The position numbers were made by a program, and so were the translations under genes. A DNA stretch of 64,000 nucleotides from the NCBI GenBank assembly GCA_938046585.1, contig CALIWR010000005.1, forward strand, positions 186,001 through 250,000, read 5' to 3'. This document shows positions 52,329 through 61,425 of this stretch, one piece after another (within the stretch, counting starts at the first letter, position 1; the number at the start of each line of letters is the position of its first letter). The notes below the pieces were generated by a model, which saw only the letters and a list, made by a program, of their open reading frames with translations, did not search any database and was not told the origin of the DNA. This stretch comes from an uncultured Propionibacteriaceae bacterium. GTDB lineage: Bacteria; Actinomycetota; Actinomycetes; Propionibacteriales; Propionibacteriaceae.

Positions 52329-53726
52329 ATGGGCAGGACGCTGGCGCAGAAGATCTGGGACGACCATGTGGTGAAGGCGGGGGACGGTACTCCCGACCTG
52401 CTCTACATCGATCTTCACCTGGTCCACGAGGTGACATCTCCGCAAGCCTTCGATGGCCTCCGGCTGGCGCACCGTCCAGTGCGTCGTCCAGACCTGACCC
52501 TGTGTACGGAGGATCACAACACCCCCACGGTGAACATCACCGCGCCGATCGCGGACCCGATCTCCCGGCTCCAGGTGGAGACACTACGGGCCAATGCCCG
52601 CGAATTCGGTCTGCGGATCCATTCGCTGGGAGACAAGGACCAGGGCGTGGTCCACATCATCGGCCCCCAGCTCGGCATCACCCAACCGGGGATGACGATC
52701 GTCTGTGGTGACTCGCACACGGCAACTCATGGGGCCTTCGGGGCGCTCGCCTTTGGGATCGGCACCTCCGAGGTGGAACACGTCCTGGCCACCCAGACCC
52801 TGCCCCAGCCTCGCCCCCAGACGATGGCCGTCACCATTACCGGTGACCTGCCCGATGGGGTCACCGCCAAGGACGTGGTACTGGCCCTGATCGCGAAGGT
52901 GGGCACCGGCGGCGGCGCCGGATACGTCGTGGAATACCGCGGCGACACCATCGACCGGCTGTCGATGGAGGGCCGGATGACGATCTGCAATATGTCGATC
53001 GAATGGGGTGCGCGAGCAGGTCTGGTGGCTCCCGACGAGACCACGCTGGCCTATCTGAAGGGACGCCCGCATGCCCCCGAAGGGGAGGACTGGGATGGTG
53101 CCGTGGCGTACTGGAAGACGCTCTACACCGATCCCGACGCCTCCTTCGATGCGGAGGTGATGATCGATGCCACCCAGCTCACCCCCTTCGTGACCTGGGG
53201 CACCAACCCTGGTCAGGGAGTCGGCCTGGCCGACAGTGTTCCATCGCCGGAGGACTTCACCGATCCGGTATTGCGAGCGGCGGCCGAGCGAGCTCTGGAT
53301 TACATGGGTCTGCAGGCCGGAACCAGGATGCGTGATATCAGGGTCGACACCGTCTTCCTGGGCTCCTGCACCAATGGCCGAATCGAGGACCTGCGGCTCG
53401 CCGCCAGCGTGCTGCGGGGCCGACACGTTGCCGACGGGGTCCGGATGCTAGTGGTACCTGGATCGGCCCGGGTCCGACAACAGGCGATGGCTGAGGGGCT
53501 GGATCAGGTCTTCCTCGACGCCGGCGCCGAATGGCGGGAGGCAGGATGTTCGATGTGTTTGGGGATGAACCCCGACACGCTGGCGCCAGGGGAGCGTTCG
53601 GCGTCCACTTCCAACCGCAACTTTGAGGGTCGGCAGGGCAAGGGTGGACGTACTCACCTAGTCTCGCCGGCCGTCGCCGCCGCTACCGCCGTTCGGGGCA
53701 CGTTGAGTGCGCCCACCGACCTCTGA
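52329..53726 (+). CDS. leuC: 3-isopropylmalate dehydratase large subunit
   Basis: The 465-residue aconitase-type subunit isomerises 2- to 3-isopropylmalate in leucine synthesis. Fe-S ligands lie in LGSCTNGRIEDL and CSMCLGMNPD; CGDSHTATHGAFG is the substrate region. ATG at 52329 has AGGGAGAG just upstream; the open frame from GTG 52257 would start before the predicted transcription start. Confidence 0.97.
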   Translation: MGRTLAQKIWDDHVVKAGDGTPDLLYIDLHLVHEVTSPQAFDGLRLAHRPVRRPDLTLCTEDHNTPTVNITAPIADPISRLQVETLRANAREFGLRIHSLGDKDQGVVHIIGPQLGITQPGMTIVCGDSHTATHGAFGALAFGIGTSEVEHVLATQTLPQPRPQTMAVTITGDLPDGVTAKDVVLALIAKVGTGGGAGYVVEYRGDTIDRLSMEGRMTICNMSIEWGARAGLVAPDETTLAYLKGRPHAPEGEDWDGAVAYWKTLYTDPDASFDAEVMIDATQLTPFVTWGTNPGQGVGLADSVPSPEDFTDPVLRAAAERALDYMGLQAGTRMRDIRVDTVFLGSCTNGRIEDLRLAASVLRGRHVADGVRMLVVPGSARVRQQAMAEGLDQVFLDAGAEWREAGCSMCLGMNPDTLAPGERSASTSNRNFEGRQGKGGRTHLVSPAVAAATAVRGTLSAPTDL

Positions 53727-53742
53727 GCGTCAGGAGGAGATC

Positions 53743-54348
53743 ATGGAGAAGTTCACCTCGCACACCGGGATCCCGGTGCCACTGCGGCGCAGCAATGTCG
53801 ACACCGACCAGATCATCCCCGCCGTCTACCTGAAGCGGATCACCCGCTCCGGCTTCGAGGACGGTCTGTTCGCTGCCTGGCGCGCTGATCCGTCCTTCGT
53901 GCTGAACCAGAAACCGTACGATCAGGGCACGATCTTGATCGTGGGCCCCGACTTCGGCACTGGGTCATCGCGTGAGCATGCGGTCTGGGCCCTGCAGAAC
54001 TACGGTTTCCGGGCCGTCATTGGCTCTCGTTTCGCAGACATCTTCCGAGGCAACGCAGGCAAAGCCGGGCTGCTGATCGCGACCGTCACCCATGATGTGG
54101 TGGAAAACCTGTGGGAGTTGGCTGAATCCTGCCCCGGAATGCCTATCGAGGTCAGTCTCGACGACCGTGAGATCCATGCTGCGGAAGACCGATTTCCTTT
54201 CCAGATTGATGATTATACCCGCTACCGGCTGCTCAACGGGTTGGACGACATTGCGGTCACCTTGCAGCAGGAAGACGCGATCGTGACGTACGAGGCCGGC
54301 CGGCTCCCGTGCAAGCCGACAACACTGCCGGTGCGTACCGCAGGCTGA
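53743..54348 (+). CDS. leuD: 3-isopropylmalate dehydratase small subunit
   Basis: The 201-residue swivel subunit partners LeuC. Signatures: RSNVDTDQIIPAVYLKR and FGTGSSREHAVWAL. AGGAGGAG precedes the ATG, 16 nt after leuC. Confidence 0.97.
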   Translation: MEKFTSHTGIPVPLRRSNVDTDQIIPAVYLKRITRSGFEDGLFAAWRADPSFVLNQKPYDQGTILIVGPDFGTGSSREHAVWALQNYGFRAVIGSRFADIFRGNAGKAGLLIATVTHDVVENLWELAESCPGMPIEVSLDDREIHAAEDRFPFQIDDYTRYRLLNGLDDIAVTLQQEDAIVTYEAGRLPCKPTTLPVRTAG

Positions 54349-54453
54349 GGCTTCTCTCACCCAGAGTTCCGGTGCTGTTGTCCTATCATTAGACTTTCTA
54401 GCCTAGACAGCCGCACTTCCGCGGCGATTCTGGATGGGGTATGGGGGCAAACA

Positions 54454-54747
54454 GTGAACAAGGGAGAGTTGGTCGAGTCGATCGCGCGCGGCTACTACCG
54501 CGGCAGCCGGTCAGAGGCCGAGCTGGCGCTGAAGGCAGTCGTCGAGACGATCATGATCGAGACCGCCCGCACTGGGCGGGTCGCGATCTCCGGTTTCGGG
54601 GTCTTCGAGAAGCTGCACCGTGAGGCGCGGACGGTTCGGAACCCAAAGACCGGGGCCCGCAAGGATGTCGACGCTAAGGACTATGTCCGTTTTCGAGCCG
54701 GCACCCGGCTGGAAGGGATGGTCTCGGGCGCGATTCCGCTCGGCTGA
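54454..54747 (+). CDS. HU-family DNA-binding protein
   Basis: The 97-residue protein is a standard-length HU/IHF-type dimer subunit, with GELVESIARG, GRVAISGFGVFE and VRNPKTGARKDV. It lacks the Lys/Ala-rich tail of mycobacterial HupB. In many actinobacteria an HU gene follows leuD, as here. GTG start; a 105-nt AT-richer gap upstream may hold its own promoter. Confidence 0.92.
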   Translation: MNKGELVESIARGYYRGSRSEAELALKAVVETIMIETARTGRVAISGFGVFEKLHREARTVRNPKTGARKDVDAKDYVRFRAGTRLEGMVSGAIPLG

Positions 54748-54755
54748 TCCCACGC

Positions 54756-54792
54756 GGTGGCGCCGCGGACCAGACTGGTCCGCGGCGCCACC
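54756..54792 (+). terminator. Perfect 17-bp hairpin after the HU gene
   Basis: The arms 54756-54772 and 54776-54792 are exact reverse complements (GGTGGCGCCGCGGACCA at the 5-prime side) with a 3-nt loop. It begins 8 nt after the HU stop. The strong stem without T-run fits an actinobacterial terminator. Confidence 0.8.
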
Positions 54793-54872
54793 CGTGCCCG
54801 TCCGCTTCATGAGCGTCGCCAGGTTTGGAGGAGAGTCGCTACGGTGGTCCCCGACACCGAGAAGGAGACCTC

Positions 54873-55706
54873 ATGGGCGTCGGTAGGGGCGACGGGTCTG
54901 GGACCCAGCCGGCAGGTCGTCTGCCGGCATTGGACGCGGTCAACCAGGAGCCGGTAGAGCCGACCTATCGCCGGCTGGCTCGAATTGTGAACCGAGTCAT
55001 GCCGCTGCTGGGGTATCGAGAATGGTCCGGGCAAGAGCGGGTGCCCGCCGATGGCGGCCTGCTGGTGGTCTCTAACCACACATCACACTTCGATCCGCTG
55101 GTGATCGGGCAGTTCTTGATCTGGTCGGGTCGTTGGCCGCGATTCCTGGGTAAGGTGCAGATCTTTCGTACCCCAGGCCTGGGTTGGTTGGCTCGTTCCT
55201 GCGGCCAGATTCCAGTGGAACGTCATACCCGACGAGCCTCGGATGCGTTGCTAGCCGCTGAGTCAGCCCTGCACGAGGGTAAGTGCGTTGCCATTTATCC
55301 CGAGGGTACGCTGACTCAGGACCCAGATGGTTGGCCGATGAGAGCGAAGTCGGGTGCGGCCAGGTTGGCCTTGGAAACCGAGGTGCCGGTGCTGCCCGTG
55401 GCACAGTGGGGAAGTCAGTTCTTCATGCCGGCCCGTAAACGTGGTTTTCCATTCGTGGTTGGGAAACGGCACCGATTTCAGGTCCTCTGTGGTGATCCGG
55501 TGCCGTTGGATGACCTGCGGGGGCTGCCATTCACCACGGAGGTCATGGTCGAGGCAAGCAATCGGATCATGGATGCGCTCACTGGACTGGTCGAGCAGTT
55601 GCGTGGGGACAAGGCCGGCCCAGGCCGTTGGGACCCACGAGCCGGGCAGAGACTCCCGGTACCCCGCGGCCTGACGGGGGAGGGGCCGGCCTCGTTGTCC
55701 GCCTGA
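54873..55706 (+). CDS. PlsC-type 1-acylglycerol-3-phosphate acyltransferase
   Basis: The 277-residue protein has the acyltransferase HX4D motif at 69-74 (NHTSHFD) and YPEGTLTQ, which contacts the phosphate. It probably makes phosphatidate or a related lipid at the membrane. ATG at 54873 has GAAGGAGA upstream. A TACGGT hexamer near 54840 is a likely -10 and rules out the earlier in-frame start at 54825. Confidence 0.9.
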   Translation: MGVGRGDGSGTQPAGRLPALDAVNQEPVEPTYRRLARIVNRVMPLLGYREWSGQERVPADGGLLVVSNHTSHFDPLVIGQFLIWSGRWPRFLGKVQIFRTPGLGWLARSCGQIPVERHTRRASDALLAAESALHEGKCVAIYPEGTLTQDPDGWPMRAKSGAARLALETEVPVLPVAQWGSQFFMPARKRGFPFVVGKRHRFQVLCGDPVPLDDLRGLPFTTEVMVEASNRIMDALTGLVEQLRGDKAGPGRWDPRAGQRLPVPRGLTGEGPASLSA

Positions 55707-55770
55707 GCCTGTCCGGGGACCGGTCCAGGCGGCCGCTAGGGTGAACAAACCATCGACTGAGGAGCCTGGA

Positions 55771-56883
55771 GTGCAGCGTATCCGTGTCCTGCTGATCTTC
55801 GGCGGCGATTCGTCGGAGCACGAGATCTCGTGTCTGACTGCCCGGGGAGTACTCGCAGCCCTCGACCAGAACCGGTTCAACGTCACCTGCGTCGGCATCG
55901 CGCGAGGTGGACGGTGGGTGATGGTCGCCCCCGACCAGGTGCTCGACTACCGGATCGGGTCCGATGGCTCGCTGCCGCAGGTCGACCCGGCCTTCGACGA
56001 TGCGGTGCTGCTACGGACCGCAGACGGCTTGGAACTGGGACGGCGCAGTGGTGACCGGATCGTCGACCCGGTGACCATTGACGTGGCCTTTGCGCTGCTG
56101 CACGGACCGTTCGGCGAGGACGGAACAATCCAGGGACTGTTCGAACTGATGGGTGTGCGCTACGTGGGCGCTGGAGTGCTGGCAAGTTCGGTCTGCCAGG
56201 ACAAGATGGCGATGAAGCGTCAGCTTCAGTCTCACCAGATCCCGGTCGGGCCCTTCGTGGGTTTCGACCAGCACACCTGGCGCACCAACCGGGCAGCGGT
56301 CTGGAGCCAGATCGACACCCTGACCTATCCGCTGTTCGTCAAACCGAACCGTGGTGGGTCATCGATCGGGATCTCTCGAATCACCGGGCCCGGTGAGCTT
56401 GAGGCGGCGGTCGCAACCGCCCAGCAGCATGACCCGACCGTGATCGTGGAGCAGGCGCTGATGGGGGTACGTGAGATTGAATGCGCTGTACTCGGATCCC
56501 TCGACCAGGGACCGCCACGAGTGTCACTGCCGGGAGAGGTGGTGCTGCACCAGGAGAACGCTTTCTACGACTTCGAGAAGAAGTACTTGGGCGATCAGCC
56601 GGTCTCGCTCTCGGTGCCTGCTGAACTGGACCCGTACCTGTGCGAACAGATCCAGCAGGTGGCGCTGGCCTCATACCTGGCGCTCGGCGTCGAGGGACTG
56701 GCCAGGGTCGACACTTTTGTCCTGCCCTCCGGGGAGGTGATCGTCAACGAGCTCAACACCATGCCCGGATTCACCCCCACCTCGATGTACCCGATGTTGT
56801 GGCAGGTTTGCGGCCTGGACTACACCGCTCTGGTCACGGAACTGATCGATCTGGCCTTGGCTCGGCCTGTCGGTCTGCGCTAG
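55771..56883 (+). CDS. ddl: D-alanine--D-alanine ligase
   Basis: The 370-residue ATP-grasp enzyme joins two D-Ala for peptidoglycan. It shows GGDSSEHEIS, HGPFGEDGTIQGL, FVKPNRGGSSIGIS and VNELNTMPGFTPTSMYP. GTG at 55771 has GAGGAG 7 nt upstream; the GTG at 55741 overlaps a TAGGGT hexamer and was rejected. Confidence 0.95.
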   Translation: MQRIRVLLIFGGDSSEHEISCLTARGVLAALDQNRFNVTCVGIARGGRWVMVAPDQVLDYRIGSDGSLPQVDPAFDDAVLLRTADGLELGRRSGDRIVDPVTIDVAFALLHGPFGEDGTIQGLFELMGVRYVGAGVLASSVCQDKMAMKRQLQSHQIPVGPFVGFDQHTWRTNRAAVWSQIDTLTYPLFVKPNRGGSSIGISRITGPGELEAAVATAQQHDPTVIVEQALMGVREIECAVLGSLDQGPPRVSLPGEVVLHQENAFYDFEKKYLGDQPVSLSVPAELDPYLCEQIQQVALASYLALGVEGLARVDTFVLPSGEVIVNELNTMPGFTPTSMYPMLWQVCGLDYTALVTELIDLALARPVGLR

Positions 56884-57005
56884 CCGCGGTGGGCTCATCC
56901 CCGACAGCCTCGACCATCATGATGATCCTGTGGTGCGCCGGCGTGGGCATGGTCGTCGTGTCTTGACCCGACCAGGCCGGCATCATCGCTCGACACCAGA
57001 ACCGG

Positions 57006-57011
57006 TACGGT
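57006..57011 (+). promoter_or_regulatory. Candidate -10 element of thiL
   Basis: TACGGT followed by 7 nt and ATG at 57019, no ribosome site. It overlaps the alternative GTG 57010. Confidence 0.45.
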
Positions 57012-57018
57012 GGCCGCC

Positions 57019-57972
57019 ATGGTCACACCGCGCGGTACCACTGTCGGTTCGGTGGGCGAGTTCCCCACGATCTCCCGGATCACCGCTGGTCTCCCCATGG
57101 GGCCCGCGGTGGCGGTCGGGCCTGGCGACGACGGCGCGGTTTTCTTGCTCAACGGCTCGGCGGTAGCAAGCACCGACATGCAGGTCGAATCGGTCCATTT
57201 CCGCCGGGACTGGGTAACGGCCGAGAATCTGGGCCGAAGAGTCGTCGCCTCAGCAGCCGCCGACATCGAGGCGATGGGAGCCAGCCAGGGCTTTGTCCTG
57301 GCTGCTGTCTCGCTGCCGAGTGAGACACCGGCCGCTTGGGTTGACGACCTGGCGCGGGGGATACGGACTGAGTGCGAACTTGCCGGGGCTTCCTGGGTGG
57401 GTGGCGACCTTGCCCGAGGACCGCAGGTGACAGTGACCGTCACCGTGGTCGGTGAGCTGCGAGGGCGAACCCCGGTGTTGCGCAGTGGCGCCAACCCTGG
57501 CGAGGTGGTGGCTTACCGCGGTCGATTGGGCTGGTCAGCCGCCGGATTGACCGTCCTCAGCCGTGGTTTCCGATCCCCGCGGGCGCTGGTCGAGGCGTAC
57601 CAGTACCCACGGGTGGGGTACGGCACCGGAGCCGAGGCTCAAGAGGCCGGCGCCACGGCGATGGCCGATGTCAGCGACGGCCTGGTTGCTGATCTGGGTC
57701 ACATCGCGGCCGCGTCGGAGGTGCTGATCGACATCGACACGGCGCGTTTCGACGTACCCGAACCACTACGGGCGGTCGCCGCGGCTACCGGCGCCGACCC
57801 GCTCTCGTTCATCCTCGCTGGCGGTGAGGACCATGCTCTGGTGGCGACCTTCCCGTTTGGGCGGGTGCCACCGCAGTGGCAGGTGATCGGCGCCGTGTCC
57901 GAGGGAGAACCCGAGGTTCGGGTGAATGGCGAGACCTGGGAACCCAACGGTTGGGACCACTTCCGCTCCTGA
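57019..57972 (+). CDS. thiL: Thiamine-monophosphate kinase
   Basis: The 317-residue enzyme phosphorylates TMP to thiamine diphosphate, the cofactor of AceE in this window. The PurM-like fold shows VGPGDDGAV, STDMQVESVHF, AAADIEAMGA and DVSDGLVADLGH. Start ATG 57019 is supported by the -10 spacing. Confidence 0.93.
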   Translation: MVTPRGTTVGSVGEFPTISRITAGLPMGPAVAVGPGDDGAVFLLNGSAVASTDMQVESVHFRRDWVTAENLGRRVVASAAADIEAMGASQGFVLAAVSLPSETPAAWVDDLARGIRTECELAGASWVGGDLARGPQVTVTVTVVGELRGRTPVLRSGANPGEVVAYRGRLGWSAAGLTVLSRGFRSPRALVEAYQYPRVGYGTGAEAQEAGATAMADVSDGLVADLGHIAAASEVLIDIDTARFDVPEPLRAVAAATGADPLSFILAGGEDHALVATFPFGRVPPQWQVIGAVSEGEPEVRVNGETWEPNGWDHFRS

Positions 57973-58044
57973 CCTGAACACCGCCGGGGCCTGCGGGCAT
58001 CCTGAGGCCCGGCGAGGCTTCCCAGCACAGGAACCGGCGCCGTC

Positions 58045-58050
58045 TAGGCT
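58045..58050 (+). promoter_or_regulatory. Candidate -10 element of ftsK
   Basis: TAGGCT followed by 6 nt and ATG at 58057, a leaderless arrangement. Confidence 0.42.
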
Positions 58051-58056
58051 GGCCTT

Positions 58057-60510
58057 ATGGCGAGCCGTGCACCTTCCCCGCCGCGGCCCCGCGCTTCAGC
58101 CTCATCCTCACGAAGCGGCGGATCGCGGTCGCGGGCAAGCATGAAGAAGACCTCGACGTCGCGTACTCGATCCCCGGCATCTGGGCCGGGTTTCTTCGAG
58201 ACTGTCGGCCGTGGGGTCGCGACTGTGCTCCGGGCAATCGCCCGGGGGCTCGGTACTGTGGTGCGCGGGATTGGCAGTGGAGCCCGGGACCTGGATCCCG
58301 GGCTTCGTCGCGACGGAGCCGGGATGCTGCTGCTGGCGTTGGCGATCATCGTGGTGGCGGTTTTCTGGTTCGGGCTGCCTGGGCCGGTGGGGCGCTACGG
58401 CAGGATGGGGATCTCGTCATTGGTCGGGGTCGCGGGGTATGCCACCCCGGTGGCACTAGCGGCCATGGCCTGGCGCACCCTTCGCCATCCTGACCACAAC
58501 GGTCCGTGGGGACGTCAATTGGTGGGCTGGAGCACATTCCTGTTCGGAATCCTCGGTCTGGTCAGCATCGGCAATGGGCTACCGCGGCCCAGCGACATGG
58601 ACGCTGTCCGCGGCGCCGGCGGCCTGGTGGGCTACCTGTCATCGTCGGTGCTGGCTGATCTGCTGACGGTCTGGGTGGCGGCACCGCTGTTGATCCTGCT
58701 GGCCATGTTCGGGGCGCTGGTCGTGATCGGACGCCCGATCGCCGAACTCGTGGCCGAGGCCCGAGGACTGGTGGATCGGATCCGGGGCCACAGCGACCCC
58801 GAACCGGAATATGGCGTCGACGAGGCCTACGAAACCCCTCTGGTGGAAGAGCATCCAGCGGATCCGGAACCAGAGGAGTCGCCGAGCGTATTGGCTCCAC
58901 CGGTACCGGTGGCGAAGCCAGAACGCCCCGTCGTAACCGCCGGGCTACCACCGGCCAAGGCCGAGCCGGAGCCGCCCGAGCTACCTGCGCCGGCCTTCAC
59001 CGGCGAACCTTTGCGTTCCGAGCAGCAGATGCTGTCGGGCGATGTGGTCTATTCGCTTCCGGATCCGGCCCTGCTCAAACCGGGCACAGTGCCGAAGGCC
59101 CGGACCCAGGCCTCGGACGCGATCGTCGGGAGTCTGACCGAGGTCCTGCGGCAATTCGAGATCGATGCCGCCGTCACCGGCTACACCCGCGGTCCCACCG
59201 TCACCCGTTACGAGGTAGAACTGGGTCAGGCCGTCAAGGTCGAGAAGGTCACTGCGCTTAGCAAGAACATCGCCTATGCCGTGGCCTCACCCGATGTCCG
59301 GATCCTGTCGCCGATCCCCGGCAAGTCCGCCATCGGGATCGAGATTCCGAATCGGGACAAGGAAGTTGTGTCACTCGGTGATGTTCTGCGCAGCCCCACC
59401 GCCCGCAACGACCACCACCCGATGACGGTCGGCCTGGGCAAAGATGTCGAGGGCGGCTTCGTGATCGCCAACATGGCGAAGATGCCGCACCTGCTGGTAG
59501 CTGGAGCCACCGGCTCAGGCAAGTCGAGTTTTGTGAACTCGATGATCACCTCGATCCTGATGCGTTCCACACCCGATGAGGTACGGCTGCTGTTGGTCGA
59601 CCCGAAGCGGGTTGAGCTGAACCACTACGAGGGCGTTCCGCACCTGGTGACCCCGATCATCACCAATCCGAAGAAGGCAGCGGATGCGCTGCAGTGGGTG
59701 GTGCGGGAGATGGACCAGCGCTACGACGATCTGGCCACCTTCGGCTTCCGGCATGTGGACGACTTCAATAAGGCGGTCCGGGCCGGGCATGTTAAGCCGG
59801 TTCCAGGCTCGGAGCGGACCCTGGAGCCGTACCCGTACTTGTTGGTGATTGTGGATGAGCTGGCTGACCTGATGATGGTGGCACCGCGTGACGTTGAGGA
59901 CTCGATCGTCCGGATCACCCAGCTGGCCCGAGCCGCCGGGATTCATCTGGTGTTGGCGACTCAGCGGCCCTCGACCGATGTGGTGACCGGGCTGATTAAG
60001 GCTAATGTGCCGTCACGGCTGGCTTTCGCGACCAGTTCGATGACTGATTCCCGCGTGATCCTGGACCAGCCCGGAGCGGAGAAATTGGTCGGGCAGGGTG
60101 ATGGGCTGTTCTTGCCGATGGGAGCCGGTAAACCCCTGCGGGTACAGGGGGCCTGGGTCACCGAGAACGAGATCCGCCAAGTGGTTAGCCACGCCCAGGG
60201 GCAACTTCAGCCGCGGTACCGTGAAGATGTGGCCGCACCGGCCGAGTCCAGCACGAAGATCGCCGAGGATATTGGTGACGACCTCGAATTGGTGATCGAG
60301 GCAGCCCAGCTGGTGGTGAATCTGCAACTGGGCTCGACCTCGATGTTGCAGCGCAAACTGCGAGTGGGGTTCGCTAAGGCTGGACGCCTGATGGACATCC
60401 TCGAGACCAGGGGAATCGTCGGTCCCTCCGAGGGCTCGAAACCACGCGAGGTGCTGATTAAGCCTGACGATCTGGACGAGGTTCTGGCAAATCTCTCAGC
60501 AGGCTCATGA
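58057..60510 (+). CDS. ftsK: FtsK/SpoIIIE DNA translocase
   Basis: The 817-residue protein has a basic N-terminus, about four membrane spans (roughly 85-250), an acidic Pro-rich linker, a RecA-like motor with Walker A GATGSGKS (483-490) and Walker B LLVIVDELADLMM, and a C-terminal winged gamma domain (about 745-817) that reads KOPS-type sites. It moves chromosome ends across the septum. Confidence 0.95.
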   Translation: MASRAPSPPRPRASASSSRSGGSRSRASMKKTSTSRTRSPASGPGFFETVGRGVATVLRAIARGLGTVVRGIGSGARDLDPGLRRDGAGMLLLALAIIVVAVFWFGLPGPVGRYGRMGISSLVGVAGYATPVALAAMAWRTLRHPDHNGPWGRQLVGWSTFLFGILGLVSIGNGLPRPSDMDAVRGAGGLVGYLSSSVLADLLTVWVAAPLLILLAMFGALVVIGRPIAELVAEARGLVDRIRGHSDPEPEYGVDEAYETPLVEEHPADPEPEESPSVLAPPVPVAKPERPVVTAGLPPAKAEPEPPELPAPAFTGEPLRSEQQMLSGDVVYSLPDPALLKPGTVPKARTQASDAIVGSLTEVLRQFEIDAAVTGYTRGPTVTRYEVELGQAVKVEKVTALSKNIAYAVASPDVRILSPIPGKSAIGIEIPNRDKEVVSLGDVLRSPTARNDHHPMTVGLGKDVEGGFVIANMAKMPHLLVAGATGSGKSSFVNSMITSILMRSTPDEVRLLLVDPKRVELNHYEGVPHLVTPIITNPKKAADALQWVVREMDQRYDDLATFGFRHVDDFNKAVRAGHVKPVPGSERTLEPYPYLLVIVDELADLMMVAPRDVEDSIVRITQLARAAGIHLVLATQRPSTDVVTGLIKANVPSRLAFATSSMTDSRVILDQPGAEKLVGQGDGLFLPMGAGKPLRVQGAWVTENEIRQVVSHAQGQLQPRYREDVAAPAESSTKIAEDIGDDLELVIEAAQLVVNLQLGSTSMLQRKLRVGFAKAGRLMDILETRGIVGPSEGSKPREVLIKPDDLDEVLANLSAGS

Positions 60511-60527
60511 GCGCACCGGGCAGGCCC

Positions 60528-60533
60528 TAAGCT
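60528..60533 (+). promoter_or_regulatory. Candidate -10 element of the second type VII-like locus
   Basis: TAAGCT followed by 8 nt and GTG at 60542, 18 nt after ftsK ends; the locus probably has its own promoter. Confidence 0.4.
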
Positions 60534-60541
60534 CATGCCTC

Positions 60542-61123
60542 GTGAGTATTGATCACGCCTTGGCGCGATTGCGAGCCAACGCCCAAACATATCGCGACCT
60601 GTCCCAGGACTTGGCGGTCCGAAGCGCTGCTGGTGCTGGGAGCGGCTGGACCAGCACCGTCGAGGTGAGGGTCGACGGCAGCGGGCAGGTGCTTCGGGCA
60701 GCTTTCACGGGAACGGCGACTTCTCCTGGCCGGTGGCGGGAAGACCTCCTCAGCGCCTATCAGGAGGCACTGCGCAACCGTCAACCGGTATCTGTCGAAG
60801 CGGTGGTGCCGGGCGTGGTCACCCAGCCCAGTCCGACACTCTCTGGGCCAGACCACGGCGCGGCCGCTCGGCGCGCGGGCGAGGCCGCGCTACGGGCCGG
60901 TGCCAAGCTCGCCGCCCGGCTGCCGGACCTCACGGTCGACGCCACGGTCGCCGGTATCCAGGTCGAAATCAATGGCAGTCGGCTCCTGGTGGATGCCAGC
61001 ATCAGCGATGAGGAACTCTGCCTGCCAGGAGACCAACAGGAGGAGCACCTGTTGAGCGCCGTCCGCATTGGGCTGGCCAAACTCGACCGAATCGTACGTT
61101 CTCAACTTGAGGAGGAGCAGTGA
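60542..61123 (+). CDS. Possible tandem YbaB/EspL-like protein of the second type VII-like locus
   Basis: The 193-residue protein shows two YbaB-like halves: 38-80 (STVEVRVDGSGQVLRAAF, then a helix DLLSAYQEALRN) and 138-188 (GIQVEINGSRLLVDASI, then a helix ending LAKLDRIV). A single YbaB normally works as a dimer, so one chain could mimic it. The layout parallels the 22401 gene, which also heads a locus. The stop overlaps the next start (GTGA). Confidence 0.65.
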   Translation: MSIDHALARLRANAQTYRDLSQDLAVRSAAGAGSGWTSTVEVRVDGSGQVLRAAFTGTATSPGRWREDLLSAYQEALRNRQPVSVEAVVPGVVTQPSPTLSGPDHGAAARRAGEAALRAGAKLAARLPDLTVDATVAGIQVEINGSRLLVDASISDEELCLPGDQQEEHLLSAVRIGLAKLDRIVRSQLEEEQ

Positions 61124-61425
61124 CGACGTTCCAGGTTGATGCCGCTGCTGTGAAGTCTAGTTCCGGCGGGACCCGGTCGATTGGCGAGGAGATAGCCGGC
61201 CAGGGGATCCCGGTGCCTGACCCCCGCATGTACGGACAGCTGGTGGGAAGCGCCGCCCAGGACTGTGAACCGGCAACCACCACCGCCTTCAACGATCTGC
61301 TCCACTGCCTGGGCGGCTTGATCATGAACATCGCCGATCGGATCGACCAGAGTGGGCAGTGCTACGTCGATGTCGAGCAGGACAACGCCCGATTGGCAGG
61401 CACGATCGGGAAGGCGACGCTATGA
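61120..61425 (+). CDS. Small ESX-like (EspC/WXG100-type) protein
   Basis: The 101-residue protein has two predicted helices around a central turn with MYGQLVG, similar to the EspC (DUF2580) group rather than strict WXG. A late YVDVE fits the YxxxD/E export signal. There is no N-terminal signal peptide. It overlaps both neighbours (GTGA and ATGA), pointing to co-translation and possibly heterodimer formation with the next product. Confidence 0.7.
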   Translation: MTTFQVDAAAVKSSSGGTRSIGEEIAGQGIPVPDPRMYGQLVGSAAQDCEPATTTAFNDLLHCLGGLIMNIADRIDQSGQCYVDVEQDNARLAGTIGKATL

